64,000 nt of DNA from positions 1,325,579-1,389,578 of the forward strand of contig CM049307.1 of the NCBI GenBank assembly GCA_026874595.1. Direction: 5' to 3'. The notes beneath the pieces were generated by a model. It was not told where the DNA came from and ran no database searches. It saw only the letters and a list, made by a program, of their open reading frames with translations. Made by a program: the position numbers and the translations under genes. The number at the start of each line of letters is the position of its first letter. The stretch's first letter is position 1. This DNA comes from Sipunculus nudus. Taxonomy: Eukaryota; Annelida; Sipuncula; Golfingiida; Sipunculidae. This document shows, piece after piece, positions 1 to 12,600 of this stretch.

Positions 1-800
1 ACCATGTCAGTCCATCCTTCCATCAGTGACACTTTCTTTCGTGCCCGATAACTCAACAATAATCTTTCCCAAATTCACAGGGATGATTGGTATCTGTGAG
101 GGCTCCAGACCTATTGAATTACAGAGATGTCACAATTCCAGTATGGCCGCCACAGCCAGATCACTGATTTTCTTTCACGCGCAATAACTCAACAACAACC
201 GAATGCAGCTTTCCCAAATTCACAGGAATGATTGGTACCTATGAGGGCTCTAGACCTATTTAATTACAGACCTTTCGTAATTCCAATATGACCACCTCAG
301 CCCAATTTCCTTTTTTTCTTTTATGCACGATAACTCAACAGCAACCTACTGCGGCTTTCCCATATTCACAAGGCTGATTGGTACCTATGAGGGCTCCAGA
401 CCTGTTAAATTACAGACATTTCAGAATTCCAATATGGCCGCCAATGCCCGATCGTTGATTTTCTTTTGCACGCGATAAGTCAACAACCTACAGCAGCTTT
501 CCCAAATTCACAGGGATGATTGGTACCTATGAGGGCTACAGACCTATTGAATTACAGACCTGCTAGAATTCCAACATGGCTGCCACAGCCTGATCACTGA
601 TTTTGTTTTGTTCGATAACTCAACAACAACCTACTGCAGCTTTCCCAATTTCACAGGGATCATTGGTGACTATGAATGCTCCAGACCAATTGAATTACAG
701 ACTTGCTCAAAATCAAATATAGCCAACAGACGACATTTGGTGATTTTCTATTGCACACATTATTTCAGGCATATCTTCTCTAATATCATTTGATCCAGTA
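1..800. repeat. Degenerate ~140-bp tandem repeat, about five copies
   Basis: The phrase around 'taactcaacaacaacc' recurs near 47, 181, 328, 472 and 612, so the unit is about 134-147 bp. Each unit also carries 'cccaaattcacagggat', 'gagggctccagacctattga' and 'aattccaatatggc'. Copies differ by many substitutions and small indels, so the array is old. A separated extra copy lies at about 1140-1300. No coding potential is convincing. It lies in the presumed upstream intron of the molybdo-flavoenzyme gene, or upstream of it. Confidence 0.8.
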
Positions 801-929
801 GGATTTTTTCCCTCATGCATATGGATAAAAACCTGTTTTTGTTTGTTATATTTTTCAAATTTAACTTAATTTTTCACCCACCTGTAAACTAGTCCAGCAC
901 TACCAGAATTGTCTTTTATGGTTCCAAAG

Positions 930-1130
930 AATGAATTTTCGCTGAATTATAAAGATTGAATTGAGTCATTTTTCCATATATGTTAGCTGTGTGAAGCAGA
1001 TAAATCTAGCCTGGCAGCAGTTTATCAGCATCTGTTACATCATGCCTCTAGACATTTAGATTTCAGTTAATATTGACAAGAATGTTTTTAAAAAGCTTTT
1101 AAAAAATGTAGATTTATAATTTAGATATTC
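930..1130 (+). repeat. Dispersed repeat, partner of 56250-56450
   Basis: A stretch containing 'ccatatatgttagctgtgtg', 'gtttatcagcatc' and 'ttacatcatgcc' is matched in the same orientation at 56250-56450. It separates the 140-bp repeat from its outlying copy at 1140-1300. Function unknown; it is simply an interspersed repeat. Confidence 0.7.
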
Positions 1131-1523
1131 CTAATGCCAGGCATTGGAATTCCAATATGGCTGCCACAGCCTGATGGCTGATTTTCTTTCGCACACAATA
1201 ACTTAACAACAACCTACTGGAGCTTTCCCTATTTCACAGGGATCATTGGTGCGTATGAGGGCTCCAGACCTATTGAATTACAGACAAATATGGCTAACAG
1301 ATTACATTTGGTGATTTTCTATGGCACACATTATTTCAGACATATCTTCTTTAATATCATTTGATACAGTAGGATTTTTCCCTCATGCATATTGATAAAA
1401 ACCTGTTTCTGTTTGTCATATTTTTCAAATTTTATTTAATTTTTCACTCATATGTAAACTACTCCAGCACTTGCAGAAAAGCGGGGCCCTCTGAGGACCA
1501 TTGTCCGACCACATCTGGTTTTT

Positions 1524-3893
1524 AGCGAACCTGTGAGCTAATGCGATGGTGTGGAGGCGTCCGTCATCTGTACGTTAACCCATACTATTTCGAAAACGAC
1601 TGGACCTAGCATCATGAAATTTAATGCAAAAAATTAGCCATCTGAAAAACTCAGCATTTTCTTAGATTTTATTGAGGAAAAGCTAAATAACCTTTAAAAA
1701 TCTTCTCCGACGAAACGGTCTAGCCAAATTATTCAATATTTCACAGAAATAATCTTTTATACCATCCCTCTCAAGTTTGTTCGAATGGTTCAAGTTTGGT
1801 GAATTTTGGCCAAATTACAGGAAGTTGAACTTAGTCATCTGTCCAAAAAAGCATACTAAAATGACAAACTCCGAAAAGGCCAGAGCTATCATCACCAAAT
1901 TTTATGCCAGTGTTGGTCACATGAGTCATATATGAAATTCAGGTATTGGTGGTGCCACCAGCATTGACTTTTTTTGTACGGGGGTCATTGGTCATCTGTA
2001 CATTAACCCATAATTTCTCAGGAATAGCAGGAGCTACAATCCCCAGATTTTATGCAGTAATCTGTTACATATCAGATGTGAGATTCATCTTATTTTTTTG
2101 CTATCTGCATTTACTTAGATTTGGGAAAAAGGTGAATAACCTTTAAAAGTCTTCTTCTTGTAAAAGGTCCAGCCAGATCGTTCAATATTTTAAAGAAAAG
2201 ATCCCAGTGGCAAGCCCTCTCAAATTTGGTTGTTTAAATGGTTTGCATTTGATGAAACTAAGTGGAGTTTCAAGAATTTGAACAGTCATTTGGCAAAGTA
2301 ACCATACTGACATAGTAATCTCAGAAATGACAGAAGCTAGCACTACCTCGTATTGTGCAAATGTTGGTCACATGACTCATATTTGAAGTTGCAGATTTTG
2401 TGGTGCCACCTACATTGACCTGTTTTTTATGGGCAAAAACCTCATAATTTTAGCCTCTTTCAGCTTAAAATGTTCATTATAAAACTGTCAAGTTGAATTG
2501 TTCAATTTTTTAAAGAATTATCCAAGGACATGGTTCTTTCAATCATATCAGAAAAGCTTAAGTTGGTCTTATGGCCATTATCATGTCAAACTGAGGACTG
2601 CAAAACTGTTCTTCTACAAAATTATTGTTTCAATTATAACTTATTTAACATTGCACAAAAATTATTCTTAGGTGGCCTTTGTTCAAGTTTACTTGAATGA
2701 CTTTTGGCAGAATTATGGGACCTTTAATAATGAAAGAACTGCATCTTTTATTGTTCTAGATATTTTGATAAAAAGTTTATGAATATGTCAGCTTGAATAA
2801 AAGCATTTTAGCCAAAGTTTTTCAGTATGTGCCAACATATTAACCAACAGGCCAAGATTGTGTCTGTATCTTAAAATAAGTTGAGAAACTGCCAACTGTT
2901 TCAGATTTGGCAACAGATCAAGAGTTCATTCAGTGCAGCCAGATATAGGTCAAGAGTTCAATCAGTGCAGCCAAGCACAAGGCATGTGATCACCTCATGG
3001 GTGACGTGAACACCTCATGGGCACCATGTGATCACCTCATGGGTGTCATGCCCCTCAGGGCTGCATGTGGAGCCAGTCTGTGAGCTTATGCAATGGTTTG
3101 GCTACTATTTCAGATTTGGCAACAGGCCAAAGGTCAGTCTGGATATATTTATAGCTTTGGCAGACTGCAAACTGTATCTGATTTGGCAAAAGGTCAAGAG
3201 TTCACTCAGTGCAGCCAGGTATAGGTCAGGAGTTCACTCAGTCTAGCCAGGTGCAGGTCATGAGTTCACTCAGTGCAGTAGCCTGAGCCAGCAAATTTGT
3301 CTCAGTTCACTTGGGGCAACTGCCTGTCTCACCTAAGCTTGGTCAGCCACATGCATCAGACTCAAGGCAAGTTTGATGTACTGGCCTGATATTATGACCT
3401 GTCTATGTGTCTTTGATGGCTTTCTCGTTCACAAGACAGGTGTCGCCACCAACAATGACTTTTGCACAGTGTATGTGCCTGCTTATTTCTACAGATGAAT
3501 TTGATATATAAGCCTAAAATTGGGCTTATTTATACATATTGAATAGCTTTATCGTACACAAGACTGGTGGTGCCACCTACAATAATTTTTGCACAGTGGG
3601 TGTCCCTGCTTATTTCTTAGGAGGGGTTTGATATATCAGTCTGAAATTGGGCATATGTATATATATCTCTGATAGCTTCATTGTATACAAGACTAGTGGT
3701 GCAAGCTACAATCATTTTTGTGTTGTGTGCACCCATGCCAGAATTTCAGCAGGGATGTTTGTGTAATTGTTTCTTATTCAGAATGTTTAGTACCTGCATT
3801 GTTCATATACATGAGAAGTAATGGTCCAGCATTGAAGCATTATACCTGGTGTATTTCCCAATGCGCAAGTTTGCATTAGGCCTGTAGGCCTTG
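1524..3893 (+). mobile_element. Non-autonomous Helentron-like element, family 2, copy A
   Basis: The left end reads AGCGAACCTGTGAGC after a run of T. The right end carries a hairpin (AGGCCT-GT-AGGCCT) and finishes in CTTG followed by T. Just inside the hairpin, 'gcgcaagtttgcatt' is a degraded inverted match to the left end; the match is clearer in the copy ending at 61837 (CACAGGTTTGC versus GCGAACCTGTG). Short asymmetric inverted repeats plus a 3' hairpin and insertion between T residues are known features of Helentron/Helitron2-type elements; assigning this copy to them is inference. No transposase or Rep/helicase ORF is present, so it would be non-autonomous. A second full-length copy starts at 59120. 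Confidence 0.6.
2820..3300 (+). repeat. Internal module of family 2, inverted copy at 55860-56170
   Basis: Three to four short units of about 30 bp ('ggtcaagagttcactcagtgcagccag') plus upstream 'ggcaacaggccaa' are found in reverse orientation at 55860-56170. The paired weak ORFs across both places are repeat-derived and not genes. The module includes a small cluster built on 'caccTCATGGG' around 2989-3050. Confidence 0.65.
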
Positions 3894-3899
3894 TCCTAA

Positions 3900-4048
3900 T
3901 TTTTACAGTTTTTTAATATTGAAAAAATGACAGCAATTGTGTCAGTTTTTCAGCTGTGGTTTCATCCAGTGTCCTGAAACCTGTTGTGTTTATTGATTAT
4001 CATTGGTAGCTTTGGTTCCTGAAGACTGGTAGAACCACCTGTATTTTT
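3900..4048 (+). repeat. Spacer with interspersed repeat shared with 34140-34270
   Basis: Between two elements, the phrases 'gtggtttcatccagtgtcc', 'tgtgtttattgattat' and 'cctgaagactggt' recur at 34140-34270. This is repeat sequence with no gene. Confidence 0.6.
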
Positions 4049-6567
4049 AGCTCAGCTGACTATAAGTCATCGGTCCATTGTCTGTCATCCGTCCGTCTAT
4101 ATGTCCATCTGTAAGACTGGCACGTTTCGACACCATTGGACCTATGAATCTGAAATTCGGCATACAGTTAGATGCCCCAAAAATTTCCTACCATGCCGAA
4201 AATTGGGTCAATAGGACTTTGTTCCTTTGAGAAATTAAGGAAAAGCCTCAATTTATTAGAAATCTATTTTCACACTTCAGGACTGCCTAATATCAAAACC
4301 ACTCATCTGGTTTACTTCATATTTACCATACATATTCCTCTATATTTCCTATGTACATGCCAGAAATTAAGTCAGTATTATTTAATTTAAAAAAGTTATG
4401 GGCCCAAACATAATGGACTTTGTAAAAAAATCAGGAAAGATATTTGGTGACTTAAGACCAAAAGTGTTAAAGGAAGGGACTTTTTTCAGTAATACAACTT
4501 AAATTAATCAAAATTTTATTGTATACCAAAAATTAGATCAAAATCTGTTAAATTTTTTTAAATATTGGCAAAAATATAAAATTGGTACCTTAAATTTTGC
4601 CCAAGTTTGACCATGGCACGTTTTTTTCCTGTAATTGCTGTGGATTTAATTTTCAAAGCATGTTTTTTGTTAGCATTTCAACTGTTAACACCAAAAATTT
4701 GAATCCAGTTGATCAAAAACTGTAGATTTTATTCAAGTTTTCAAGCACCATGTCACATATATTTTACATCAAGCTAGTGTTATGCAGTTTGCTAGAGCTC
4801 AGCTCCCCAGCTTCAGCTCTAAGTTCCTTAAATTTGGCATACAGTTAGATGTCTCCAAAATCCCCAACCATGTCAAGAATTTGGTAACTAGGACTTAATT
4901 CCTTTGAGATATTAATGAAAAATTCCAATATTCCATTAAAACCCATTGTTACACTTTAAGACTGCCTAATATCAAAACCACTGATCTGACTTTGATCATA
5001 TATAATATACATATTTTTCTATACATTCGCTATGCACATGCCAGAAATTATGGTAGTATTGCGTAATTGTTTTAAGTTATGGGCCCAAACATAATGCACT
5101 TTTTAAAAATCAAGAAATATATTTTCCCCCTTAACAAGAGGATTGCTGAAGCTAGAGATTTTTTGTCAGGGATGTAACATTATTTATTCAAGATTCAATT
5201 GAATACCCAAAATTAGTTCTGAATTTTTCAAATTTTATAAGTTATTAGTATAAATATAAAATTAGTACCTTAACTTTTGCCCAACTTTGACCAAGGCACG
5301 TTTGTTTCCTGAGAGCACTGTTGATATAATTTTCATATCATGTTTACATAAGGATTTCATCTTTGTAGTTTAGAAAGCTGAAAGAAATTGGCCAAATATT
5401 GTGGCTTTTATTAATGTTTTTATGAGACCATGTCAGACCCAGGCTCTACTCAGCCCCTCTTCAGTCACCTGTATGTTGACCTTGTTGACCTTTCATCAGA
5501 TTATACACATAACAATAAACAATAAATCAATAAATTGTTATTGGTTTTTAATAACAAAGAAAAATAATAGAAAAGGAATTTGTTAGTTGATGAGTAACAG
5601 AAAATTAACTTGCAGTTACTGATGATGTAAGAATCTTGTATGGGGATGGATAGAATGTCAATGTCAATGTTATTCCAAATAACACCATGCAGTCACCTAT
5701 GGTATTTTTCAGTTCAATTTCAATGGTAAAAAAATAAATCATATTATTCATTACTATTCATTAAGGATCATATGAAGGAAATTAATGATAGACAAAGATG
5801 CAGTTGATAATATTAATCTAGATTCCTGCTGTGTCTAGTGTGTAGATTGATGTGAAAGTAGTCCAAAGTGAATATATTACATTTATTTTTTGTTTAATAT
5901 AAATAAAAGCCATAAAACCAGGTACTTATGATCATTATTTAAATTTGCGAATTTTGTATATTCTGGATTCTCAACATCATTGTTTGGCTAAAACTGAATA
6001 AATACTAGACATGGTGCGAATGCTTTGCAAATGTATTTGAATACGAATATGAATATGTACTGCATTAAAAAATGTTATTGCATAAGAATGGGAATTCAGG
6101 TAAAAATAAAAGTATTTGAATACATGTGCAGATACTTTCAAAATGTATTCATGAATGCTTTCATGAATATATTCTATAATATTATTTTAATAACCATTTC
6201 AGTTATTTTTTATTTTAAAAAATCATATGATTTTCTTATTATTTTTTAAAAATAAAATTATATTGGCACAATATTTGTTATTAAATTTTTATAAATAGTT
6301 AAACTGTTTCATTATATGCGCTGCTTATAAGTTATATGGCCAAGTCAAAATCTGTGTGACAATAGCACTCCAATTGTTAATAAAATAAATGAAATAAATC
6401 CTCTTCCCTGTCTCCAAAGATACTATCAAAATCATACATAAGCTAAACACCAACAACTCATAATAAAGCTTATATTTATTACCACATAAAACCAGCATGT
6501 GCCTCATTCCCAAATTATATTTTTTATCACATGTAACAGCTGAGCGCAGTGACCCATGGGTCCCTTG
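4049..6567 (+). mobile_element. Non-autonomous Helentron-like element, family 1, copy 1
   Basis: It begins AGCTCAGCTGAC after T residues and ends with CAGCTGAGC, a 12-bp perfect palindrome GACCCATGGGTC, then CCTTG followed by T. CAGCTGAGC is the inverse of the left end but lies inside the 3' hairpin, so the inverted repeats are asymmetric. The interior is AT-rich and non-coding; the small ORFs are not conserved as proteins. Its closest relative in the window is the copy at 44033-46638, alignable along nearly its full length. Other full-length copies are at 16012 and 29115. Helentron assignment is inference from end structure. Confidence 0.65.
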
Positions 6568-6659
6568 TTTCAATTTTTGATGCAATTTTTCTTTTATTTT
6601 GAGACTGCCAAATTATATTGATACTATCAGATTCACAACTGTGGTTTTGTGTGAGTCTT

Positions 6660-9600
6660 GGTTATAAGGCCCCGCTTGAATAAGTGGATGTCCTATTCTA
6701 ATCACCCTGTCCGTCTGTTTTTCTGTTCATCTTTCTGTATGTCTGTCATATTTGTTTCCTGATGATAACTTGTGTGGTTATAAGGCCCTGCTTGAATAAG
6801 TAGATGTCCTATTCTAATCACCCTGTCCGTCTGTTTTTCTGTTCATCTTTCTGTATGTCTGTCATATTTGTTTCCTGATGATAACTTGTGTGGTTATAAG
6901 GCCCCGCTTGAATAAGTGGATGTCCTATTCTAATCACCCTGTCCGTCTGTTTTTCTGTTCATCTTTCTGTATGTCTGTCATATTTGTTTCCTGATGATAA
7001 CTTGTGTGGTTATAAGGTCCCGCTTGAATAAGTAGATGTCCTATTCTAATCACCCTGTCCATCTGTTTTTCTGTTCATCTTTCTGTATGTCTGTCATATT
7101 TGTTTCCTGATGATAACTTGTGTGGTTATAAGGCCCCGCTTGAATAAGTGGATGTCCTATTCTAATCACCCTGTCCGTCTGTTTTTCTGTTCATCTTTCT
7201 GTATGTCTGTCATATTTGTTTCCTGATGATAACTTGTGTGGTTATAAGGTCCCGCTTGAATAAGTGGATGTCCTATTCTAATCACCCTGTCCGTCTGTTT
7301 TTCTGTTCATCTTTCTGTATGTCTGTCATATTTGTTTCCTGATGATAACTTGTGTGGTTATAAGATCCCGCTTGAATAAGTGGATGTCCTATTCTAATCA
7401 CCCTGTCCGTCTGTTTTTCTGTTCATCTTTCTGTATGTCTGTCATATTTGTTTCCTGATGATAACTTGTGTGGTTATAAGGTCCCGCTTGAATAAGTAGA
7501 TGTCCTATTCTAATCACCCTGTCCGTCTGTTTTTCTGTTCATCTTTCTGTATGTCTGTCATATTTGTTTCCTGATGATAACTTGTGTGGTTATAAGGTCC
7601 CGCTTGAATAAGTGGATGTCCTATTCTAATCACCCTGTCCGTCTGTTTTTCTGTTCATCTTTCTGTATGTCTGTCATATTTGTTTCCTGATGATAACTTG
7701 TGTGGTTATAAGGCCCTGCTTGAATAAGTGGATGTCCTATTCTAATCACCCTGTCCGTCTGTTTTTCTGTTCATCTTTCTGTATGTCTGTCATATTTGTT
7801 TCCTGATGATAACTTGTGTGGTTATAAGGCCCCGCTTGAATAAGTAGATGTCCTATTCTAATCACCCTGTCCGTCTGTTTTTCTGTTCATCTTTCTGTAT
7901 GTCTGTCATATTTGTTTCCTGATGATAACTTGTGTGGTTATAAGGTCCCGCTTGAATAAGTAGATGTCCTATTCTAATCACCCTGTCCGTCTGTTTTTCT
8001 GTTCATCTTTCTGTATGTCTGTCATATTTGTTTCCTGATGATAACTTGTGTGGTTATAAGGTCCTGCTTGAATAAGTGGATGTCCTATTCTAATCACCCT
8101 GTCCATCTGTTTTTCTGTTCATCTTTCTGTATGTCTGTCATATTTGTTTCCTGATGATAACTTGTGTGGTTATAAGGCCCTGCTTGAATAAGTGAATGTC
8201 CTATTCTAATCACCTTGTCCGTCTGTTTTTCTGTTCATCTTTCTGTATGTCTGTCATATTTGTTTCCTGATGATAACTTGTGTGGTTATAAGGTCCCGCT
8301 TGAATAAGTAGATGTCCTATTCTAATCACCCTGTCCATCTGTTTTTCTGTTCATCTTTCTGTATGTCTGTCATATTTGTTTCCTGATGATAACTTGTGTG
8401 GTTATAAGGCCCCGCTTGAATAAGTAGATGTCCTATTCTAATCACCCTGTCCGTCTGTTTTTCTGTTCATCTTTCTGTATGTCTGTCATATTTGTTTCCT
8501 GATGATAACTTGTGTGGTTATAAGGTCCCGCTTGAATAAGTAGATGTCCTATTCTAATCACCCTGTCCGTCTGTTTTTCTGTTCATCTTTCTGTATGTCT
8601 GTCATATTTGTTTCCTGATGATAACTTGTGTGGTTATAAGGTCCCGCTTGAATAAGTAGATGTCCTATTCTAATCACCTTGTCCGTCTGTTTTTCTGTTC
8701 ATCTTTCTGTATGTCTGTCATATTTGTTTCCTGATGATAACTTGTGTGGTTATAAGGTCCCGCTTGAATAAGTAGATGTCCTATTCTAATCACCCTGTCC
8801 GTCTGTTTTTCTGTTCATCTTTCTGTATGTCTGTCATATTTGTTTCCTGATGATAACTTGTGTGGTTATAAGGTCCCGCTTGAATAAGTAGATGTCCTAT
8901 TCTAATCACCATATCCGTCCATCTTTTCATCTGTTGGTCTTTCTGTATGTCTGTCATATTTGTTTCCTGATGATAACTTGTGTGGTTATAAGGTCCCGCT
9001 TGAATAAGTAGATGTCCTATTCTAATCACCCTGTCCGTCTGTTTTTCTGTTCATCTTTCTGTATGTCTGTCATATTTGTTTCCTGATGATAACTTGTGTG
9101 GTTATAAGGTCCCGCTTGAATAAGTAGATGTCCTATTCTAATCACCCTGTCCGTCTGTTTTTCTGTTCATCTTTCTGTATGTCTGTCATATTTGTTTCCT
9201 GATGATAACTTGTGTGGTTATAAGGTCCCGCTTGAATAAGTAGATGTCCTATTCTAATCACCCTGTCCGTCTGTTTTTCTGTTCATCTTTCTGTATGTCT
9301 GTCATATTTGTTTCCTGATGATAACTTGTGTGGTTATAAGGTCCCGCTTGAATAAGTAGATGTCCTATTCTAATCACCTTGTCCGTCTGTTTTTCTGTTC
9401 ATCTTTCTGTATGTCTGTCATATTTGTTTCCTGATGATAACTTGTGTGGTTATAAGGTCCCGCTTGAATAAGTAGATGTCCTATTCTAATCACCCTGTCC
9501 GTCTGTTTTTCTGTTCATCTTTCTGTATGTCTGTCATATTTGTTTCCTGATGATAACTTGTGTGGTTATAAGGTCCCGCTTGAATAAGTAGATGTCCTAT

Positions 9601-12600
9601 TCTAATCACCTTGTCCGTCTGTTTTTCTGTTCATCTTTCTGTATGTCTGTCATATTTGTTTCCTGATGATAACTTGTGTGGTTATAAGGCCCCGCTTGAA
9701 TAAGTAGATGTCCTATTCTAATCACCCTGTCCATCTGTTTTTCTGTTCATCTTTCTGTATGTCTGTCATATTTGTTTCCTGATGATAACTTGTGTGGTTA
9801 TAAGGTCCCGCTTGAATAAGTAGATGTCCTATTCTAATCACCTTGTCCGTCTGTTTTTCTGTTCATCTTTCTGTATGTCTGTCATATTTGTTTCCTGATG
9901 ATAACTTGTGTGGTTATAAGGCCCCGCTTGAATAAGTAGATGTCCTATTCTAATCACCCTGTCCGTCTGTTTTTCTGTTCATCTTTCTGTATGTCTGTCA
10001 TATTTGTTTCCTGATGATAACTTGTGTGGTTATAAGGTCCCGCTTGAATAAGTAGATGTCCTATTCTAATCACCCTGTCCGTCTGTTTTTCTGTTCATCT
10101 TTCTGTATGTCTGTCATATTTGTTTCCTGATGATAACTTGTGTGGTTATAAGGTCCCGCTTGAATAAGTAGATGTCCTATTCTAATCACCCTGTCCGTCT
10201 GTTTTTCTGTTCATCTTTTCTGTATGTCTGTCATATTTGTTTCCTGATGATAACTTGTGTGGTTATAAGGTCCCGCTTGAATAAGTAGATGTCCTATTCT
10301 AATCACCCTGTCCGTCTGTTTTTCTGTTCATCTTTCTGTATGTCTGTCATATTTGTTTCCTGATGATAACTTGTGTGGTTATAAGGTCCCGCTTGAATAA
10401 GTAGATGTCCTATTCTAATCACCCTGTCCGTCTGTTTTTCTGTTCATCTTTCTGTATGTCTGTCATATTTGTTTCCTGATGATAACTTGTGTGGTTATAA
10501 GGTCCCGCTTGAATAAGTAGATGTCCTATTCTAATCACCCTGTCCGTCTGTTTTTCTGTTCATCTTTCTGTATGTCTGTCATATTTGTTTCCTGATGATA
10601 ACTTGTGTGGTTATAAGGTCCCGCTTGAATAAGAAGATGTCCTATTCTAATCACCCTGTCCGTCTGTTTTTCTGTTCATCTTTCTGTATGTCTGTCATAT
10701 TTGTTTCCTGATGATAACTTGTGTGGTTATAAGGTCCCGCTTGAATAAGTAGATGTCCTATTCTAATCACCCTGTCCATCTGTTTTTCTGTTCATCTTTC
10801 TGTATGTCTGTCATATTTGTTTCCTGATGATAACTTGTGTGGTTATAAGGCCCCGCTTGAATAAGTGGATGTCCTATTCTAATCACCCTGTCCGTCTGTT
10901 TTTCTGTTCATCTTTCTGTATGTCTGTCATATTTGTTTCCTGATGATAACTTGTGTGGTTATAAGGTCCCGCTTGAATAAGTAGATGTCCTATTCTAATC
11001 ACCCTGTCCGTCTGTTTTTCTGTTCATCTTTCTGTATGTCTGTCATATTTGTTTCCTGATGATAACTTGTGTGGTTATAAGGTCCCGCTTGAATAAGTAG
11101 ATGTCCTATTCTAATCACCCTGTCCGTCTGTTTTTCTGTTCATCTTTCTGTATGTCTGTCATATTTGTTTCCTGATGATAACTTGTGTGGTTATAAGGCC
11201 CCGCTTGAATAAGTGGATGTCCTATTCTAATCACCCTGTCCATCTGTTTTTCTGTTCATCTTTCTGTATGTCTGTCATATTTGTTTCCTGATGATAACTT
11301 GTGTGGTTATAAGGTCCCGCTTGAATAAGTAGATGTCCTATTCTAATCACCCTGTCCGTCTGTTTTTCTGTTCATCTTTCTGTATGTCTGTCATATTTGT
11401 TTCCTGATGATAACTTGTGTGGTTATAAGGCCCCGCTTGAATAAGTGGATGTCCTATTCTAATCACCCTGTCCGTCTGTTTTTCTGTTCATCTTTCTGTA
11501 TGTCTGTCATATTTGTTTCCTGATGATAACTTGTGTGGTTATAAGGTCCCGCTTGAATAAGTAGATGTCCTATTCTAATCACCCTGTCCGTCTGTTTTTC
11601 TGTTCATCTTTCTGTATAACTGTCATATTTGTTTCCTGATGATAACTTGTGTGGTTATAAGGTCCCGCTTGAATAAGTAGATGTCCTATTCTAATCACCC
11701 TGTCCGTCTGTTTTTCTGTTCATCTTTCTGTATGTCTGTCATATTTGTTTCCTGATGATAACTTGTGTGGTTATAAGGTCCCGCTTGAATAAGTGGATGT
11801 CCTATTCTAATCACCCTGTCCATCTGTTTTTCTGTTCATCTTTCTGTATGTCTGTCATATTTGTTTCCTGATGATAACTTGTGTGGTTATAAGGTCCCGC
11901 TTGAATAAGTAGATGTCCTATTCTAATCACCCTGTCCGTCTGTTTTTCTGTTCATCTTTCTGTATGTCTGTCATATTTGTTTCCTGATGATAACTTGTGT
12001 GGTTATAAGGCCCCGCTTGAATAAGTGGATGTCCTATTCTAATCACCCTGTCCGTCTGTTTTTCTGTTCATCTTTCTGTATGTCTGTCATATTTGTTTCC
12101 TGATGATAACTTGTGTGGTTATAAGGTCCCGCTTGAATAAGTAGATGTCCTATTCTAATCACCCTGTCCGTCTGTTTTTCTGTTCATCTTTCTGTATAAC
12201 TGTCATATTTGTTTCCTGATGATAACTTGTGTGGTTATAAGGCCCCGCTTGAATAAGTGGATGTCCTATTCTAATCACCCTGTCCATCTGTTTTTCTGTT
12301 CATCTTTCTGTATGTCTGTCATATTTGTTTCCTGATGATAACTTGTGTGGTTATAAGGCCCCGCTTGAATAAGTGGATGTCCTATTCTAATCACCCTGTC
12401 CATCTGTTTTTCTGTTCATCTTTCTGTATGTCTGTCATATTTGTTTCCTGATGATAACTTGTGTGGTTATAAGGCCCCGCTTGAATAAGTGGATGTCCTA
12501 TTCTAATCACCCTGTCCATCTGTTTTTCTGTTCATCTTTCTGTATGTCTGTCATATTTGTTTCCTGATGATAACTTGTGTGGTTATAAGGCCCCGCTTGA

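Noticed and set aside
4049-4070. tRNA gene or tRNA-SINE head at 'tagctcagctgac' starts (4049, 16012, 29115, 44033)
   Set aside because: The start resembles a box A, but no box B follows at the right distance and no cloverleaf can be drawn. The same bases are better explained as the element's terminal inverted repeat.
4172-4390. Small ORFs with 'MPKIGSIGL' at 4172 and 29297 as a conserved peptide
   Set aside because: They sit at the same place in copies of a non-coding element and lose frame in the copies at 16012 and 44033, so there is no sign of protein-level constraint.
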